Shown here in pieces: positions 34,501 to 46,300 of a stretch of 64,000 nucleotides of DNA. The translations under genes and the position numbers were made by a program. The DNA comes from Kuschelorhynchus macadamiae (taxonomy: Eukaryota > Arthropoda > Insecta > Coleoptera > Curculionidae), in NCBI GenBank assembly GCA_030620095.1, contig JAUTXW010001306.1, positions 1,776,001 to 1,840,000 on the forward strand. Reading direction: 5' to 3'. Below the pieces are notes generated by a model, which was not told where the DNA came from, did no database searches, and saw only the letters and a list, made by a program, of their open reading frames with translations. Numbering within the stretch: position 1 is the first letter of the stretch; each line of letters begins with the position of its first letter.

Positions 34501-35255
34501 TTTAATAAAGAAAAATTTATTGAGTCTAATACTTTATCAACACGGTTTACAGAAAGATTATCATTATTGAGAAAATTATAAATTTGAAAGTTTGATATAG
34601 GCTCTAATGTAGGTTTGTAATTTTTAATGTTAATTTCGCGATCATTTACGTTTAAAAATCTAACCGGTATTTCTCCATTTTTACTTTTCACTATAGTTCC
34701 TGCAACAAATACTCCTTCTCCCACTTCTTCCGATATAATAACATATTCACCCTCATTATCTGCTTTACAATATTTAATCGCCTCGCTTCTTGGGGGTATT
34801 TGTAAGTTAAAGTCAGTATTTGATAACATTGGTAGGGATATTTGATAGTTATTACAGCACAAGGAAAACAAAAAGGTTTCATAATTAATACTAGCTTTAT
34901 ACTTAGCAATAAAATCTGAGCCTAATACTCCCTGTATATTTGGAACAAATTTATTTAGAACTGAGAAATCATGCTGAATATTGTAATTATTTAATGCAAT
35001 ATTTAAATTCACTGATCCTCCAGAAAGTATAGAACCTCCTACATCTCTTATTTCGATTATTTTGTCTATATCTATTTTTTCGTTTTTTTCTAAAGTTTCA
35101 TAAAAAATAACACTAATACTAGCACCGGTATCTAATAAAAAAAATAACTCTTTCATACCATATCTCACGCACACAAAATTCATACTATTTAAATTTAAGT
35201 TAACATATTTTCTACTTTTAGGTACGAAAAAATCGCTGATTAGATGATTCCCCAT
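31593..35255 (-). CDS. pol: Gypsy Pol polyprotein (protease, RT, RNase H, integrase)
   Basis: Intact 1220-residue Pol. Aspartic protease LDTGAS (41-46). Reverse transcriptase from about 295 to 500, with LPMGF-ISP (422-430) and the catalytic YLDD (451-454). RNase H with TDAS (601-604), the Glu of VEKE and TDHRPL (664-669), then the SADALSR link. Integrase zinc site H891-x3-H895, C925-x2-C928; catalytic D957, D1017 and E1053, with 35 residues between the last two. C-terminal GPYKVV-type domain without a chromodomain. An oddity is IDYWLLN (353-359), where relatives have Arg in IDYRLLN; one C-to-T change explains it and it may weaken the enzyme. The Met start overlaps the end of gag by 38 bp in the +1 frame, so a frameshift or re-initiation is needed. 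Confidence 0.95.
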   Translation of the reverse strand: MGNHLISDFFVPKSRKYVNLNLNSMNFVCVRYGMKELFFLLDTGASISVIFYETLEKNEKIDIDKIIEIRDVGGSILSGGSVNLNIALNNYNIQHDFSVLNKFVPNIQGVLGSDFIAKYKASINYETFLFSLCCNNYQISLPMLSNTDFNLQIPPRSEAIKYCKADNEGEYVIISEEVGEGVFVAGTIVKSKNGEIPVRFLNVNDREINIKNYKPTLEPISNFQIYNFLNNDNLSVNRVDKVLDSINFSLLNQEEKTSIEKICAKYADVFHLEGDVLSVTNLYKQKIHLKENSSPVYVKPYRLPQAQKSEINKQVKKMLNEGIIEETRCEWSSPLLIVPKKSSNMVKKWRVVIDYWLLNKQVKDEKMPLPCIAEILDSLSGAIYFSHLDLSQGYHQLELHPDSRPYTAFTTNEAQFQMKRLPMGFKISPGAFSRLMTVAFSGLNYDSCFIYLDDLIIFGNSLQNHNINLIKVLQRLREVNLKLNPNKCDFLKKQILYLGHCISSEGISPDPEKSKVIAEYPIPKNSDEAKRFVAFANYYRKFIKNFAHIARPLNELSKKGRLFNWTEECQISFDKLKQLLMNPPILEYPDFSENNTFILKTDASGYAIGSVLCNNNDKPIAYASRTLNSAEQNYCTVEKELLAVVWSVKHFRPYLYGKKFDIFTDHRPLVYLFKMVNPSSRLTKFRLTLEEYDFTINYIKGSSNVSADALSRIKIDMNELRGINESMNVITRAQAKKQKLPQQEELINSTDERTDHPGIVELLKRPVCSVELIPIKRALFNNYKNKIFNKYCSNEILYDEESQVIYFCQDCRSTHDLGTSLRNLAITCKKYNITKLCIVKNNQTSQFIKEISQYKNEILNIGLKLCIIKSVKRVEDKETRQLILSDFHNLHAGGHAGINRMFNNIKKYYFWNGLKKDVELFVKRCNDCQRYKYSNPNKQPLVITSTSSSAFQKIYLDLVGPIKPDMNDNSYILTIQCELTKFIECYALPNKETLTASKSFVENFVLRYGITQEICTDQGKEFLSNIFQESCKLLGIKTLNSTAYHHETLGALENNHKHLGAYLRNHISNYAENWSTWVPYWCFAYNNSVHTETKYCPYELVFGKYCKLSSNLAENSDPLYNFDDYPNELKYRIQTACLDAKNNLLLSKYKRKEKSDQNSKNIVYNIGSKVLLKNENMNNKFEPLYIGPYKVVEDRNPNLVIDVNNKHVLVHKNRVKMYYS

Positions 35256-36423
35256 TTTGCTGTTGGATTTGTGAGCCTATAATTTCCGTATCTAACACAT
35301 TTACATAATTTCTATTATAAGTGTTTTGATTTTGATGACCGCGGTAATTAGTACGGCCTTGATTAGTGCCTCGACCTCGAAGGCTTCCATTGTAATTACG
35401 ATTAAAATTTCGCGTAGCATAATAATTATTATTGTTTATATTCCTGGGTCTATTATTACTTGATTGCCCCCTAAAATTTCCCCTGAAAGGTCGATTTCCC
35501 CTGTAACTAGAGTTCCTGTGAGAATTTCTTCCAAAATTTCTTTGATGCATGTGAAAAATAGATTGTGAGGAATCTGAAGGTTTTAGTACTTCCTCGGAAG
35601 CGGCACCTACTATGGCGTCTTTTAAAGAAGAATATTCCCTAGCCTTAATTATCGTGCGAAGTTCGTTGTTTCTCAAGCCGTTTGAAAAAGCGTTTATAGC
35701 TAATTTTTCGTTTACTTCTTTTAACACTTCAATTTTATTGTTGTCATTATCTGCCTGTGCCAACGTTAAATTAATAAACAACTCCTCAATCGATTTTCCA
35801 TATTGGTTTATAGATTTATTATGTTGCTTACTATTATGTAATTCGGTTGCCAAAGCGGCAGCAGATTTTTTTGGGATTAGATGTTGCTTTATGTCGGAAA
35901 TTAAAGTGTCAATAGAATTATAGCTAAGCTTTAAACGAAGTTTTGCACTTGGAGTTAGCCTGGTTTTCAAAACATAATTAATTAAAAGCAATTTACCAGC
36001 ATTATCTAACATATCGCTATAAAGTTGAATAGAATCAATTAGTTGATTAGTAATATTTTCCGAACCATCTAAACATGGAAGCAGAGATGCTGCCGTTCTT
36101 ATATCGAATTTATCCGTCATATTTATTTCCCTATTTATACTACCTAACCTATTTAAGAGTAATTGCTTAGAATCACAAATATATTTTTCTATTTCACTAA
36201 AAATACTTTTAACTTTATCAGTATTAGCTATTTCACTTTGCACCTTACTAAATTCTATTTTTAAAGACTGAAACTTAATTTCTAACAACCCATTGTCAGT
36301 CAATAATTTATTAACCCTGGCCAAACTTTCTCTTCTATCTGCGGGTTCTTTACCAACATTAGCAAAAAATTTTTTAGCATTTTGACATAATTCATTTAAA
36401 TCGCTTACAAATACACTAGCCAT
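35218..36423 (-). CDS. gag: Gypsy Gag
   Basis: 401 residues. The N-terminal third is predicted helical (NELCQNAKKFFANVGKEPADRRE). The middle resembles the capsid region of Gypsy/mdg1-like Gag (FDIRTAASLLPCLDGSEN, LINYVLKTRL, IEELFINLTLAQ, INAFSNGLRNNELRTIIKAREY). The C-terminus replaces CCHC zinc knuckles with an Arg/Gly/Asn-rich tract (about 295-375: RGNRPFRGNFRGQ, RGRGTNQGR), which probably binds RNA. It assembles the particle that packages element RNA. It ends overlapping pol. No lesion was seen. Confidence 0.9.
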   Translation of the reverse strand: MASVFVSDLNELCQNAKKFFANVGKEPADRRESLARVNKLLTDNGLLEIKFQSLKIEFSKVQSEIANTDKVKSIFSEIEKYICDSKQLLLNRLGSINREINMTDKFDIRTAASLLPCLDGSENITNQLIDSIQLYSDMLDNAGKLLLINYVLKTRLTPSAKLRLKLSYNSIDTLISDIKQHLIPKKSAAALATELHNSKQHNKSINQYGKSIEELFINLTLAQADNDNNKIEVLKEVNEKLAINAFSNGLRNNELRTIIKAREYSSLKDAIVGAASEEVLKPSDSSQSIFHMHQRNFGRNSHRNSSYRGNRPFRGNFRGQSSNNRPRNINNNNYYATRNFNRNYNGSLRGRGTNQGRTNYRGHQNQNTYNRNYVNVLDTEIIGSQIQQQNGESSNQRFFRT

Positions 36424-36710
36424 TTAATAATTAAATTAAAAAAAAATAAATTTTTATTTTATCTGACCTCATATCCATCTTTCCTCCAAATATGTGTGTT
36501 GAGTGAAGTCCTTCCGCTAGGAGCTGATGGTTAAAGTTGCGAACTAGTGACCTTTTCGTAGAAGCTGACGGGTCCAACGTTGCGAACTAGCGGCATTGCG
36601 CCCACTACTAGCCCGTTCCCACGATGCCAGCCCCGGCTTGGGTGCTAGTTGACGTTCCCGATGGGTCCGATAAATCGAACCAAAATCGTCAGGGTGAATA
36701 GTCTTCTCTC
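36424..36710 (-). promoter_or_regulatory. GC-rich leader between the small ORF and gag
   Basis: About 36500-36680 is strikingly GC-rich against its AT-rich surroundings. It contains the repeated string GTTGCGAACTAG (36535 and 36575 regions) and GC-rich inverted pieces (AGCCCCGGCTTGGGTGC). Its position between two frames suggests a structured RNA, such as a packaging signal or an internal entry site for gag. That is inference. Confidence 0.4.
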
Positions 36711-36956
36711 TTACACTAACTCTTGGCTTCTTCTTATTTCTGCTCTAATATTTTTTAGCAAATTTTTTCTGAATCTTCTATAACAATAGTAACCAATTGC
36801 TGTTACTACAAAAGCAGCAATTATTAGTCCAGCGACTTCAAGAAGGGATACGTATTTATCTTGTCCTTGTGTTGCTGTTGTTGTTGATCCACCACTATTT
36901 CCAGATTGAGCAATTATTATTTCTTCCTTTACCTCCTTTGACTGATTTTTCCCCAT
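36711..36956 (-). CDS. Small myristoylation-plus-membrane protein ahead of gag
   Basis: 81 residues starting MGKNQSKEVKEEIIIAQ. Gly2 with Ser6 fits an N-myristoylation signal. A Gly/Ser/Thr linker (SGNSGGSTTTATQGQ) follows, then a membrane helix VAGLIIAAFVVTAIGYYC (about 41-58), then a basic tail YRRFRKNLLKNIRAEIRRS. It lies 91 bp inside the 5' LTR as the first frame on the genomic RNA. The frame is open and compositionally unlike the flanking leader, so it is probably real. I recall similar small frames in some insect Gypsy elements but know no function. It might tether Gag or RNA to membranes, which is inference only. Confidence 0.7.
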   Translation of the reverse strand: MGKNQSKEVKEEIIIAQSGNSGGSTTTATQGQDKYVSLLEVAGLIIAAFVVTAIGYYCYRRFRKNLLKNIRAEIRRSQELV

Positions 36957-37027
36957 CTTTTTACACTCTCACTTTTTTTTTCACCAACACATTATCTAAC
37001 ACTTATTCCAAAAAACATTTTTTTTTT

Positions 37028-37047
37028 CTTAGCTGGCAGGATCGCCA
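37028..37047 (-). other. Primer-binding site
   Basis: Directly inside the 5' LTR, with no gap, the minus strand reads TGGCGATCCTGCCAGCT. TGG complements a tRNA 3' CCA end. The tRNA would end AGCTGGCAGGATCGCCA; I could not assign its identity (an Arg-type tRNA is possible). Confidence 0.65.
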
Positions 37048-37328
37048 TGTAATATTCTGCTTAGCGCACCGAAAATCAAACACAATCGTTGATGGTTTCT
37101 ATTAATCTAATTTATTAAAATTGCATCGTAATATTCTAATTCGTACATAATTAAAATGCGAAGTCATCAATATTACAAGTTAATTAACTAAACCTAAGTC
37201 TATAATTCTCAGAAAAGCTGTGCTGGGCGTTTGTCAGTAATTGCTGAGTTGATACTTGCATTTATTGGAATAATAATAATTAGAAGTCAATGACTTTAAG
37301 ATATAACATATTATATTTTCCCAGTACA
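37048..37328 (-). repeat. Gypsy 5' LTR
   Basis: 281 bp, matching 31176-31456. It would contain the promoter for minus-strand transcription of the element. TATT follows at 37329-37332. Confidence 0.95.
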
Positions 37329-37332
37329 TATT

Positions 37333-38066
37333 GAATGGTCTATGCACTTTGCAAACCCTTTTTAAATAGGTAATAACATATAAAATAAATAATAATAAAA
37401 ATAAACAAGGTAGTCTAAAAATTATTTAGTTATTAATTTAATGTAAACCATAAATAGATTACGTAATAAAATCAGAAGAAAATAAATAAAACTTAAGTAT
37501 TCTCCCCATTTCTACTCATGTAAGTAATACATTTCTAGAAAAAAAAATCAGCCACCATTAACGCAGGTACATAGATTATCTGTTACACCGTGTGTGGAAA
37601 CATGCTTCGTGACGTCATGCTAATTACAAAACGTTTTTATGTGAAGTCATATTTAAAGGTCTTCGGGTGAATTTTAAATCACAAACATGCCGGATATACA
37701 TTTTTTTGAGCACAGAAATTTAAAAATGCTCTTTCTATATAAACAAAGGCAGTAAATTATGTGGTACTTCCTATATTTCGATATTAAACGCCATGATGAG
37801 GCTTGTTCTGGTGATTATGAAGAAACAAATATTGTTCTGATGGTTTAACTCGAGTTTTGATTTCTCGTACCTTTATACGAGCAGTCGAACCTTGATTGTG
37901 TCTGTTAAAAAAGTATGGCCAAGTTCTTCTATCGCTATTGTAGTCACCTTAAAAGAAAGGCCTCAACATCCGCGAGCTCATGGGCCCTTACAAGCCAAAG
38001 CAGGGAGTCCACACTATTGATGAAGATAAAAACCAGATCTATAACGATGCGATTATGCATTCATTC
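37333..38066. other. No gene recognised
   Basis: A 61-codon plus-strand frame (37915-38100, MAKFFYRYCSHLKRKAST onward) runs into the palindrome boundary and has no recognisable domain. The rest is AT-rich. Confidence 0.45.
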
Positions 38067-41000
38067 AAAACGCAAAAGGCCTCGTCCACCCTGGTGGTAA
38101 GAGAGGTAAATACGGGCGAACGCGAAACGTAGTCGAATTCTTCGATTAGGATGCATCATCTTGCGTGTTCCCACGCCTAAATCCTTAAGATGACCTGATC
38201 TCTACTTGATTACCAGAAATCAATGTAGTATTACAGGAATAACAAACATCGTCCCGGAGAATTCTGAATTCCATATTTTGCGTAATCGCTGCCTATACTT
38301 GATTCTTAAAGGCTTGGTATCATGCATTCGGTGTGGATCTTCACCTTCGGTACCAGGTAGTCGGCCCTAGTAGAGTTTTAGAACTGCGAACTATCTATAC
38401 CAAACTCCATTCCAATGTCCAAGTGTATTTTTGCCCTATTTTCAGAGGTTGTTTTGAATATTGGTCAAGTGAAGGCTACAGCTTAAGACGAGAAGAGAGT
38501 AGAGGACTAAGGAATCCTCCCTGAAATACCTTTTCTGAAAATAATTGGTGGTGAAATAAGTTTAGTGGATCCCGATGTTATAGCAAAACTTGATTTCCAA
38601 AGTGGCATAAGCAGATTAATACAACCCGCCATTGAATATAACTTTTATTATTATTATTATTATTATTTATTAATCAAACCTATAATAAAGAATGAGAATA
38701 ATTTTATATCAGTAAGTGTAAATATAGCTACGGCCCAATATTTGGGAAAAAAATTCTCCTTACATTACATTCGAACTTGTTTAAATTTGGTGATAAAAAT
38801 CTATTTAGAAATAATGAGCAGGGAGTATTTTGTTTTCTGATGCATAAATTACAGCATAATTCATAAATATTTACACTGTCAGGACGTTTTACATTACCCC
38901 ATAAAGTAAGACATAAAACCCTATTATGTAAAACAAAACTCATTAATCACTACCAACGAATATATCATTTTTGAGCTTGTGTTTAGATGGATTAAACAAT
39001 CTTTTGTGCTGTTTGCGGGTTTTTGAAGGACATGGAGAGTGGCGTAACAAATGTTATAAATGACAATGTTAGTTAACACTGGGGTTATTATAGTTTTTGT
39101 GACTAGATAACTGCAACATGATGAAGACACTCGATACCGTAATCTGTAGGTAAAGCCTTGTAAAATTGGAGTATGTGGGATCCCAAATAATATAATAAAA
39201 TCAATTTGGATTTAAGGTTGCTTAAAAGTAGTTTTATGACGGCGTTGATAAGATTCTATGGTTTTATCAATATCCTAGAAAAGAAATATTTAACTTCAAA
39301 TCGATATTTACTTAAAAAGTTGTCTTTATGATATCTATAAGACATTTGTCATAAAACTACTGAACTCGTAAGCTTTTATTCTTAATCTAACTTTATAAGC
39401 ACGAACATAAATATCACCTTTAACCTTTCTTTCCTTGAAAATTCTATTAAATTTAATAGGTTTTAAGAATTCTTTATATCAAGACATTTAGGTTTTATCT
39501 TGTATTTATGCATATACTAGAGAGAATGCATGAATATTCTGATAAGTATCAACTCTTAGGATAAAAATGCTTTCTAAACGATCTCCATAAGTTTATTATC
39601 AGTTATTGGTTTTATAATTTCTTGATAAAAATAAATCTTAAGAAATAATCGTCCTATAAACACATTTCGTAAATCTATTATTTCTACGAGTTTTAGTACA
39701 TTAAACATTCCTTTAAAAAAATAAACAGGTTTCCATGGATAAACATTCAGAATCTCAAATGAGAGTAATAGGGTTTAAGACAGGTTCATTATGGGATAGA
39801 CAAAGTACATTTAAGCTGAATGAAGAACTACAGTCTTATGATAGCAGAATTTAGAACTAAATGGCCTTAAAAACGATATCATCATTTTATTTGTACCAAA
39901 CAAGTTATCTGTAAACCTCCATTTTAAATTAAATTAATTATTTTAGTAAAAATGGGAAAGTACATGTAAATATTGTTAAAAAAGTATCCCAAATGACTTT
40001 TTAACTTCTTTTAGCTAATATAAAAATTCATTTTGATTAAAAAAATGGTTGCGGTAAAACCAAAACTTTCATTCGTTCCAGTTATTTTCCAATTTAGCAG
40101 TAATTTTGGAGACGCCTATGTTCTATGTTTCTAAAACATAGATATTTACGATAAATTTCGATGAGCAGAAAAAAAATAACCTTTTTTGCAATTATTATAT
40201 CTTAAGTATATTCAGATAACATGTTACTAAGCGCATTTGCCTTTATGACTTGTTTTAAAAACGTACTTGAATATTTCTTAAGATAGGGCCTTTTTAGCTT
40301 TAAGACTTTAAGAAAGAATCATAAAATTTAAAAAGGTTTTATGTTAAGGTTTATGAAAAATTTTTATCAGTATTCTGAAGACCTTCATAAAGATCATATA
40401 GTTTCTTGGGAAACGTTTTGATTAATATCAAAAATATAATATGTTATGAAATAATTTGAATTCTTAAAACATTTTGTTTAATGGCAACCGCCATAAATTA
40501 ACTTAAATAAAAGATAACAACGAAATCATTATCAGTCATCCTTTGAGATATGTACCGTTCCCAGTAAATATTATCTAATTTTATATTTTTAGATTTATCT
40601 CATACGTTTAGTACGACGATATTTTCTTTTTGAATTTTGCAGACTTCTAAGGTAACGTGATTTTTGTGCGCTGCTTCAAATTTACCCGAGAGGACTTGAA
40701 AATCCAAAATGGCGGCCGATTTTAAAATTTTTTCTATTAATATTATTAATAAAATAATTTTGGGTTTCTGTGTACATTTTTAGACGCTGAATTGTAAATA
40801 TTATTGAAAGTAATTATTTTACTATAAGGACAACAATTTATAGTTAATACTGAATTTATTTATAATATATTGGTTTGGCGAGTGTCTCTCTTACATTAAA
40901 TTAATCTTTTATTGCCTGTAATTTATTATCAAATATTAATATGGTTTACCTATTTGTGATATATGTGTGTATTAGGAATAGTCATGAGGGTTGTTTGGGA

Positions 41001-42532
41001 ATAGTTAATGCACAAATAAATCTTGAGAACTAGACCTAAAATTAAACAAAATACGCCTTATAAACAGATAGCCACAGAACTAGTTGTGTTTACGACACTA
41101 AATTTTGAATTTACATTTTGGAAACTCAGAAAAACCAAATTTTTAATATTCACAATTACATACTGTTCGTTTGTAAACTTGTATCTCAGTTTCTAAAATG
41201 ATTAGTACCCAAAACTAGTTTACGTTTTTTTTTTTTTGGACAGGGAACACAAATTTTATTTTCAACAATCTCCCTTACAGAAATGCAGCGCACGGAAGAT
41301 TAAAGTTTTCGCGTTCTTACCAATGACGTCAAAAAGAAATAGACCCCGCATTTCATTCATAAAAATGAAATAAACAGAATCAAACATCAATTTGTTGTTC
41401 TGTATGAGTGGAAAAAAGACGGACTGATCGCATAAAGAATAGTTTGCGGTGAAAATTGCAACGCTGTCAGATATCTTCGCGAGGCTTACCAGTGGCGTAG
41501 CTATTTTTGAGATAATGTATTATTTGCTATATTTTTTTGAGCCCAAATATTAGTATGGTGGATACGACAGTTTTTCTGTTCTAAGATGAACAGGAACGAC
41601 TTCACATTGCAAAACTGAGAGTTTTAATAATAACTTGAAAACAATTAATTTAGATATTATGTCGTGGAAAAGTCTGCACTAAATGGAAAACTTTTTTATT
41701 ATCAATTTCTCGAAAAACTTTCTTCTTGATAAAACTTGTGTGTTTGTATAGTTTTCACAATATTCAACTTTAAGTCAGATATGCAGGGCATTCAAAAATA
41801 CAAAAAAGTGTATTTCAAAAATTAAAATTTTTGTGACTGCCGCTGCCGTAAAAAATCGTAAATAAAGGTTTAGTATTAGTTATGTCATATTAGTAATAGC
41901 TAAGGAAAGAGTTAAATAGAAAAATATTTTTTTGCTGTTTGACCTTAAATATCTCCATAACTATAATATAAAATTTTTACTCAGTTTATATTTACGATTT
42001 TTTATGGCCCTTAAAACTACCGTCAGAAAAATTTTATTTTTTTGAAATTGTTAGTGAAATCCACTTTTTTGAATATCTTGATCTAAAGTTTATTACTATC
42101 AAAAATATTTTTTTTGAACCACAAACTTTTATCAAGAAATCAATAATAAAAAAAGTAAATAAATGCATTATAATGCAAGATGTTTAAAAATAATATCATC
42201 GAAACTTTTTGGTGATTCTGAAGCATCCTGTATAATGTTTTACACTATATTTGAAACTTAATTTTTTTTTATATAAATTTAAATAACAAGGTTGAAAGTG
42301 GTGCTGTACTTTATAAATTTTCACCCGGACACGTGGTTTATAAAAATAAAACAAAGTTTAAAAGTTTGGTATAATTTATTTATAAACGGTTTGATATAAT
42401 AACAAACAACTATTATTATCGACAAAACCAAAGTAGCAGCATATTAATTTAATATTTTATTATTTATATAATAATTAAACTCGTCTATTACATATTTATT
42501 GATTCAGTGACAATTTTCAAAATCGGAGATTT
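38067..42532 (+). repeat. Left arm of the 9.7-kb palindrome
   Basis: About 4.47 kb, starting AAAACGCAAAAGGCCTCG and repeated in inverse orientation at 43346-47814. Matching positions sum to 85881 over the outer kilobase (for example 38333+47548, 38728+47153, 39130+46751) and to 85876 at the inner edge, so net length change across the arm is only ~5 bp. Differences I noticed are single substitutions and one ~8-bp indel. The arm includes AGTGGCGTAGCTATTTTTGAG, a string related to the rosa-1 arm. Confidence 0.95.
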
Positions 42533-43345
<813 letters not shown>

Positions 43346-46300
43346 ATTTCCGATTTTGAAAATTGTCACTGAATCATTAAATATGTAATAGACGAGTTTA
43401 ATTATTATATAAATAATGAAATATTAAATTAATATGCTGTTACTTTTGTTTTGTCGATAATAATAGTTGTTTGTTATTATATCAAACCGTTTATAAATAA
43501 ATTATACCAAACTTTTAAACTTTGTTTTATTTTTATAAACCACGTGTCCGGGTGAAAATTTATAAAGTGCAGCACCACTTTCAACCTTGTTATTTAAATT
43601 TTTATAAAAAAAATTAAGTTTCAAATATAGTGTAAAATATTATACAGGGTGCTTCAGAATCACCAAAAAGTTTCGATGATTTTATTTTTAAACATCTTGC
43701 ATTTTAATGCATTTATTTACTTTTTTTATTATTGATTTCTTGATAAAAGTTGGTGGTTCAAAAAAAATATTTTTGATAGTAATAAACTTTAGATCAAGAT
43801 ATTCAAAAAAGTGGATTTCACTAACAATTTCAAAAAAATAAAATTTTTCTGACGGTAGTTTTAAGGGCCATAAAAAATCGTAAATATAAACTGAGTAAAT
43901 TTTTTATATTATAGTTATGGAGATATTTAAGGTCAAACAGCAAAAAAATATTTTTCTATTTAATTCTTTCCTTAGCTATTACTAATATGACATAACTAAT
44001 ACTAAACCTTTATTTACGATTTTTTACGGCAGCGGCAGTCACAAAAATTTTAATTTTTGAAATACACTATTTCGTATTTTTTGAATGCCCTGTATATCTG
44101 ACTTAAAGTTGAATATTGTGAAAACTATTTTTTCGACAAACACACAAGTTTTATCAAGAAGAAAGTTTTTCGAGAAATTGATAATAAAAAGGATTTCCAT
44201 TTAGTGCAGACTTTTCCACGACATAATATCTAAATTAATTGTTTTCAAGTTATTATTAAAACTCTCAATTTTGCAATGTGAAGTCGTTCCTGTTCATCTT
44301 AGAACAAAAAACTGTCGTATCCACCATACTAATATTTGGGCTCAAAAAAATATAGCAAATAATACATTATCTCAAAAATAGCTACGCCACTGGTAAGCCT
44401 CGCGAAGATATCTGACAGCGTTGCAATTTTCACCGCAAACTATTCTTTATGCGATCAGTCCGTCTTTTTTCCACTCATACACAACAACAAATTGATGTTT
44501 GATTCTATTTATTTCATTTTTATGAATGAAATGCGGGGTCTATTTCTTTTTGACGTCATTGGTAAGAACGCGAAAACTTTAATCTTCCGTGCGCTGCATT
44601 TCTGTAAGGGAGATTGTTGAAAATAAAATTTGTGTTCCCTGTCCAAAAAAAAAAAACGTAAACTAGTTTTGGGTACTAATCATTTTAGAAACTGAGATAC
44701 AAGTTTACAAACGAACAGTATGTAATTGTGAATATTAAAAATTTGGTTTTTCTGAGTTTCCAAAATGTAAATTCAAAATTTAGTGTCGTAAACACAACTA
44801 GTTCTGTGGCTATCTGTTTATAAGGCGTATTTTGTTTAATTTTAGGTCTAGTTCTCAAGATTTATTTGTGCATTAACTATTCCCAAACAACCCTCATGAC
44901 TATTCCTAATACACACATATATCACAAATAGGTAAACCATATTAATATTTGATAATAAATTACAGGCAATAAAAGATTAATTTAATGTAAGAGAGACACT
45001 CGCCAAACCAATATATTATAAATAAATTCAGTATTAACTATAAATTGTTGTCCTTATAGTAAAATAATTACTTTCAATAATATTTACAATTCAGCGTCTA
45101 AAAATGTACACAGAAACCCAAAATTATTTTATTAATAATATTAATAGGAAAAATTTTAAAATCGGCCGCCATTTTGGATTTTCAAGTCCTCTCGGGTAAA
45201 TTTGAAGCAGCGCACAAAAATCACGTTACCTTAGAAGTCTGCAAAATTCAAAAAGAAAATATCGTCGTACTAAACGTATGAGATAAATCTAAAAATATAA
45301 AATTAGATAATATTTATTGGGAACGGTACATATCTCAAAGGATGACTGATAATGATTTCGTTGTTATCTTTTATTTAAGTTAATTTATGGCGGTTGCCAT
45401 TAAACAAAATGTTTTAAGAATTCAAATTATTTCATAACATATTATATTTTTGATATTAATCAAAACGTTTCCCAAGAAACTATATGATCTTTATGAAGGT
45501 CTTCAGAATACTGATAAAAATTTTTCATAAACCTTAACATAAAACCTTTTTAAATTTTATGATTCTTTCTTAAAGTCTTAAAGCTAAAAAGGCCCTATCT
45601 TAAGAAATATTCAAGTACGTTTTTAAAACAAGTCATAAAGGCAAATGCGCTTAGTAACATGTTATCTGAATATACTTAAGATATAATAATTGCAAAAAAG
45701 GTTATTTTTTTTCTGCTCATCGAAATTTATCGTAAATATCTATGTTTTAGAAACATAGAACATACGCGTCTCCAAAATTACTGCTAAATTGGAAAATAAC
45801 TGGAACGAATGAAAGTTTTGGTTTTACCGCAACCATTTTTTTAATCAAAATGAATTTTTATATTAGCTAAAAGAAGTTAAAAAGTCATTTGGGATACTTT
45901 TTTAACAATATTTACATGTACTTTCCCATTTTTACTAAAATAATTAATTTAATTTAAAATGGAGGTTTACAGATAACTTGTTTGGTACAAATAAAATGAT
46001 GATATCGTTTTTAAGGCCATTTAGTTCTAAATTCTGCTATCATAAGACTGTAGTTCTTCATTCAGCTTAAATGTACTTTGTCTATCCCATAATGAACCTG
46101 TCTTAAACCCTATTACTCTCATTTGAGATTCTGAATGTTTATCCATGGAAACCTGTTTATTTTTTTAAAGGAATGTTTAATGTACTAAAACTCGTAGAAA
46201 TAATAGATTTACGAAATGTGTTTATAGGACGATTATTTCTTAAGATTTATTTTTATCAAGAAATTATAAAACCAATAACTGATAATAAACTTATGGAGAT

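Larger units (their letters stand above)
31176..37328 (-). mobile_element. Ty3/Gypsy LTR retrotransposon, apparently intact
   Basis: A 6153-bp element on the minus strand with two 281-bp LTRs that differ at about two positions and a TATT duplication (31172-31175 and 37329-37332). Order in the direction of transcription: 5' LTR, primer site, small membrane ORF, GC-rich leader, gag, pol, purine tract, 3' LTR. Only ~136 bp separate pol from the 3' LTR, so there is no envelope gene. Near-identical LTRs and open frames indicate recent insertion. Confidence 0.95.

Noticed and set aside
36797..37105. Plus-strand 102-codon frame in Gypsy
   Set aside because: It is antisense to the small membrane ORF and the LTR, with Leu-rich low complexity.
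38728..39130. Two minus-strand frames as separate genes
   Set aside because: They are exact mirror copies of frames at 46751-47153 in the other palindrome arm and carry no recognisable domain.
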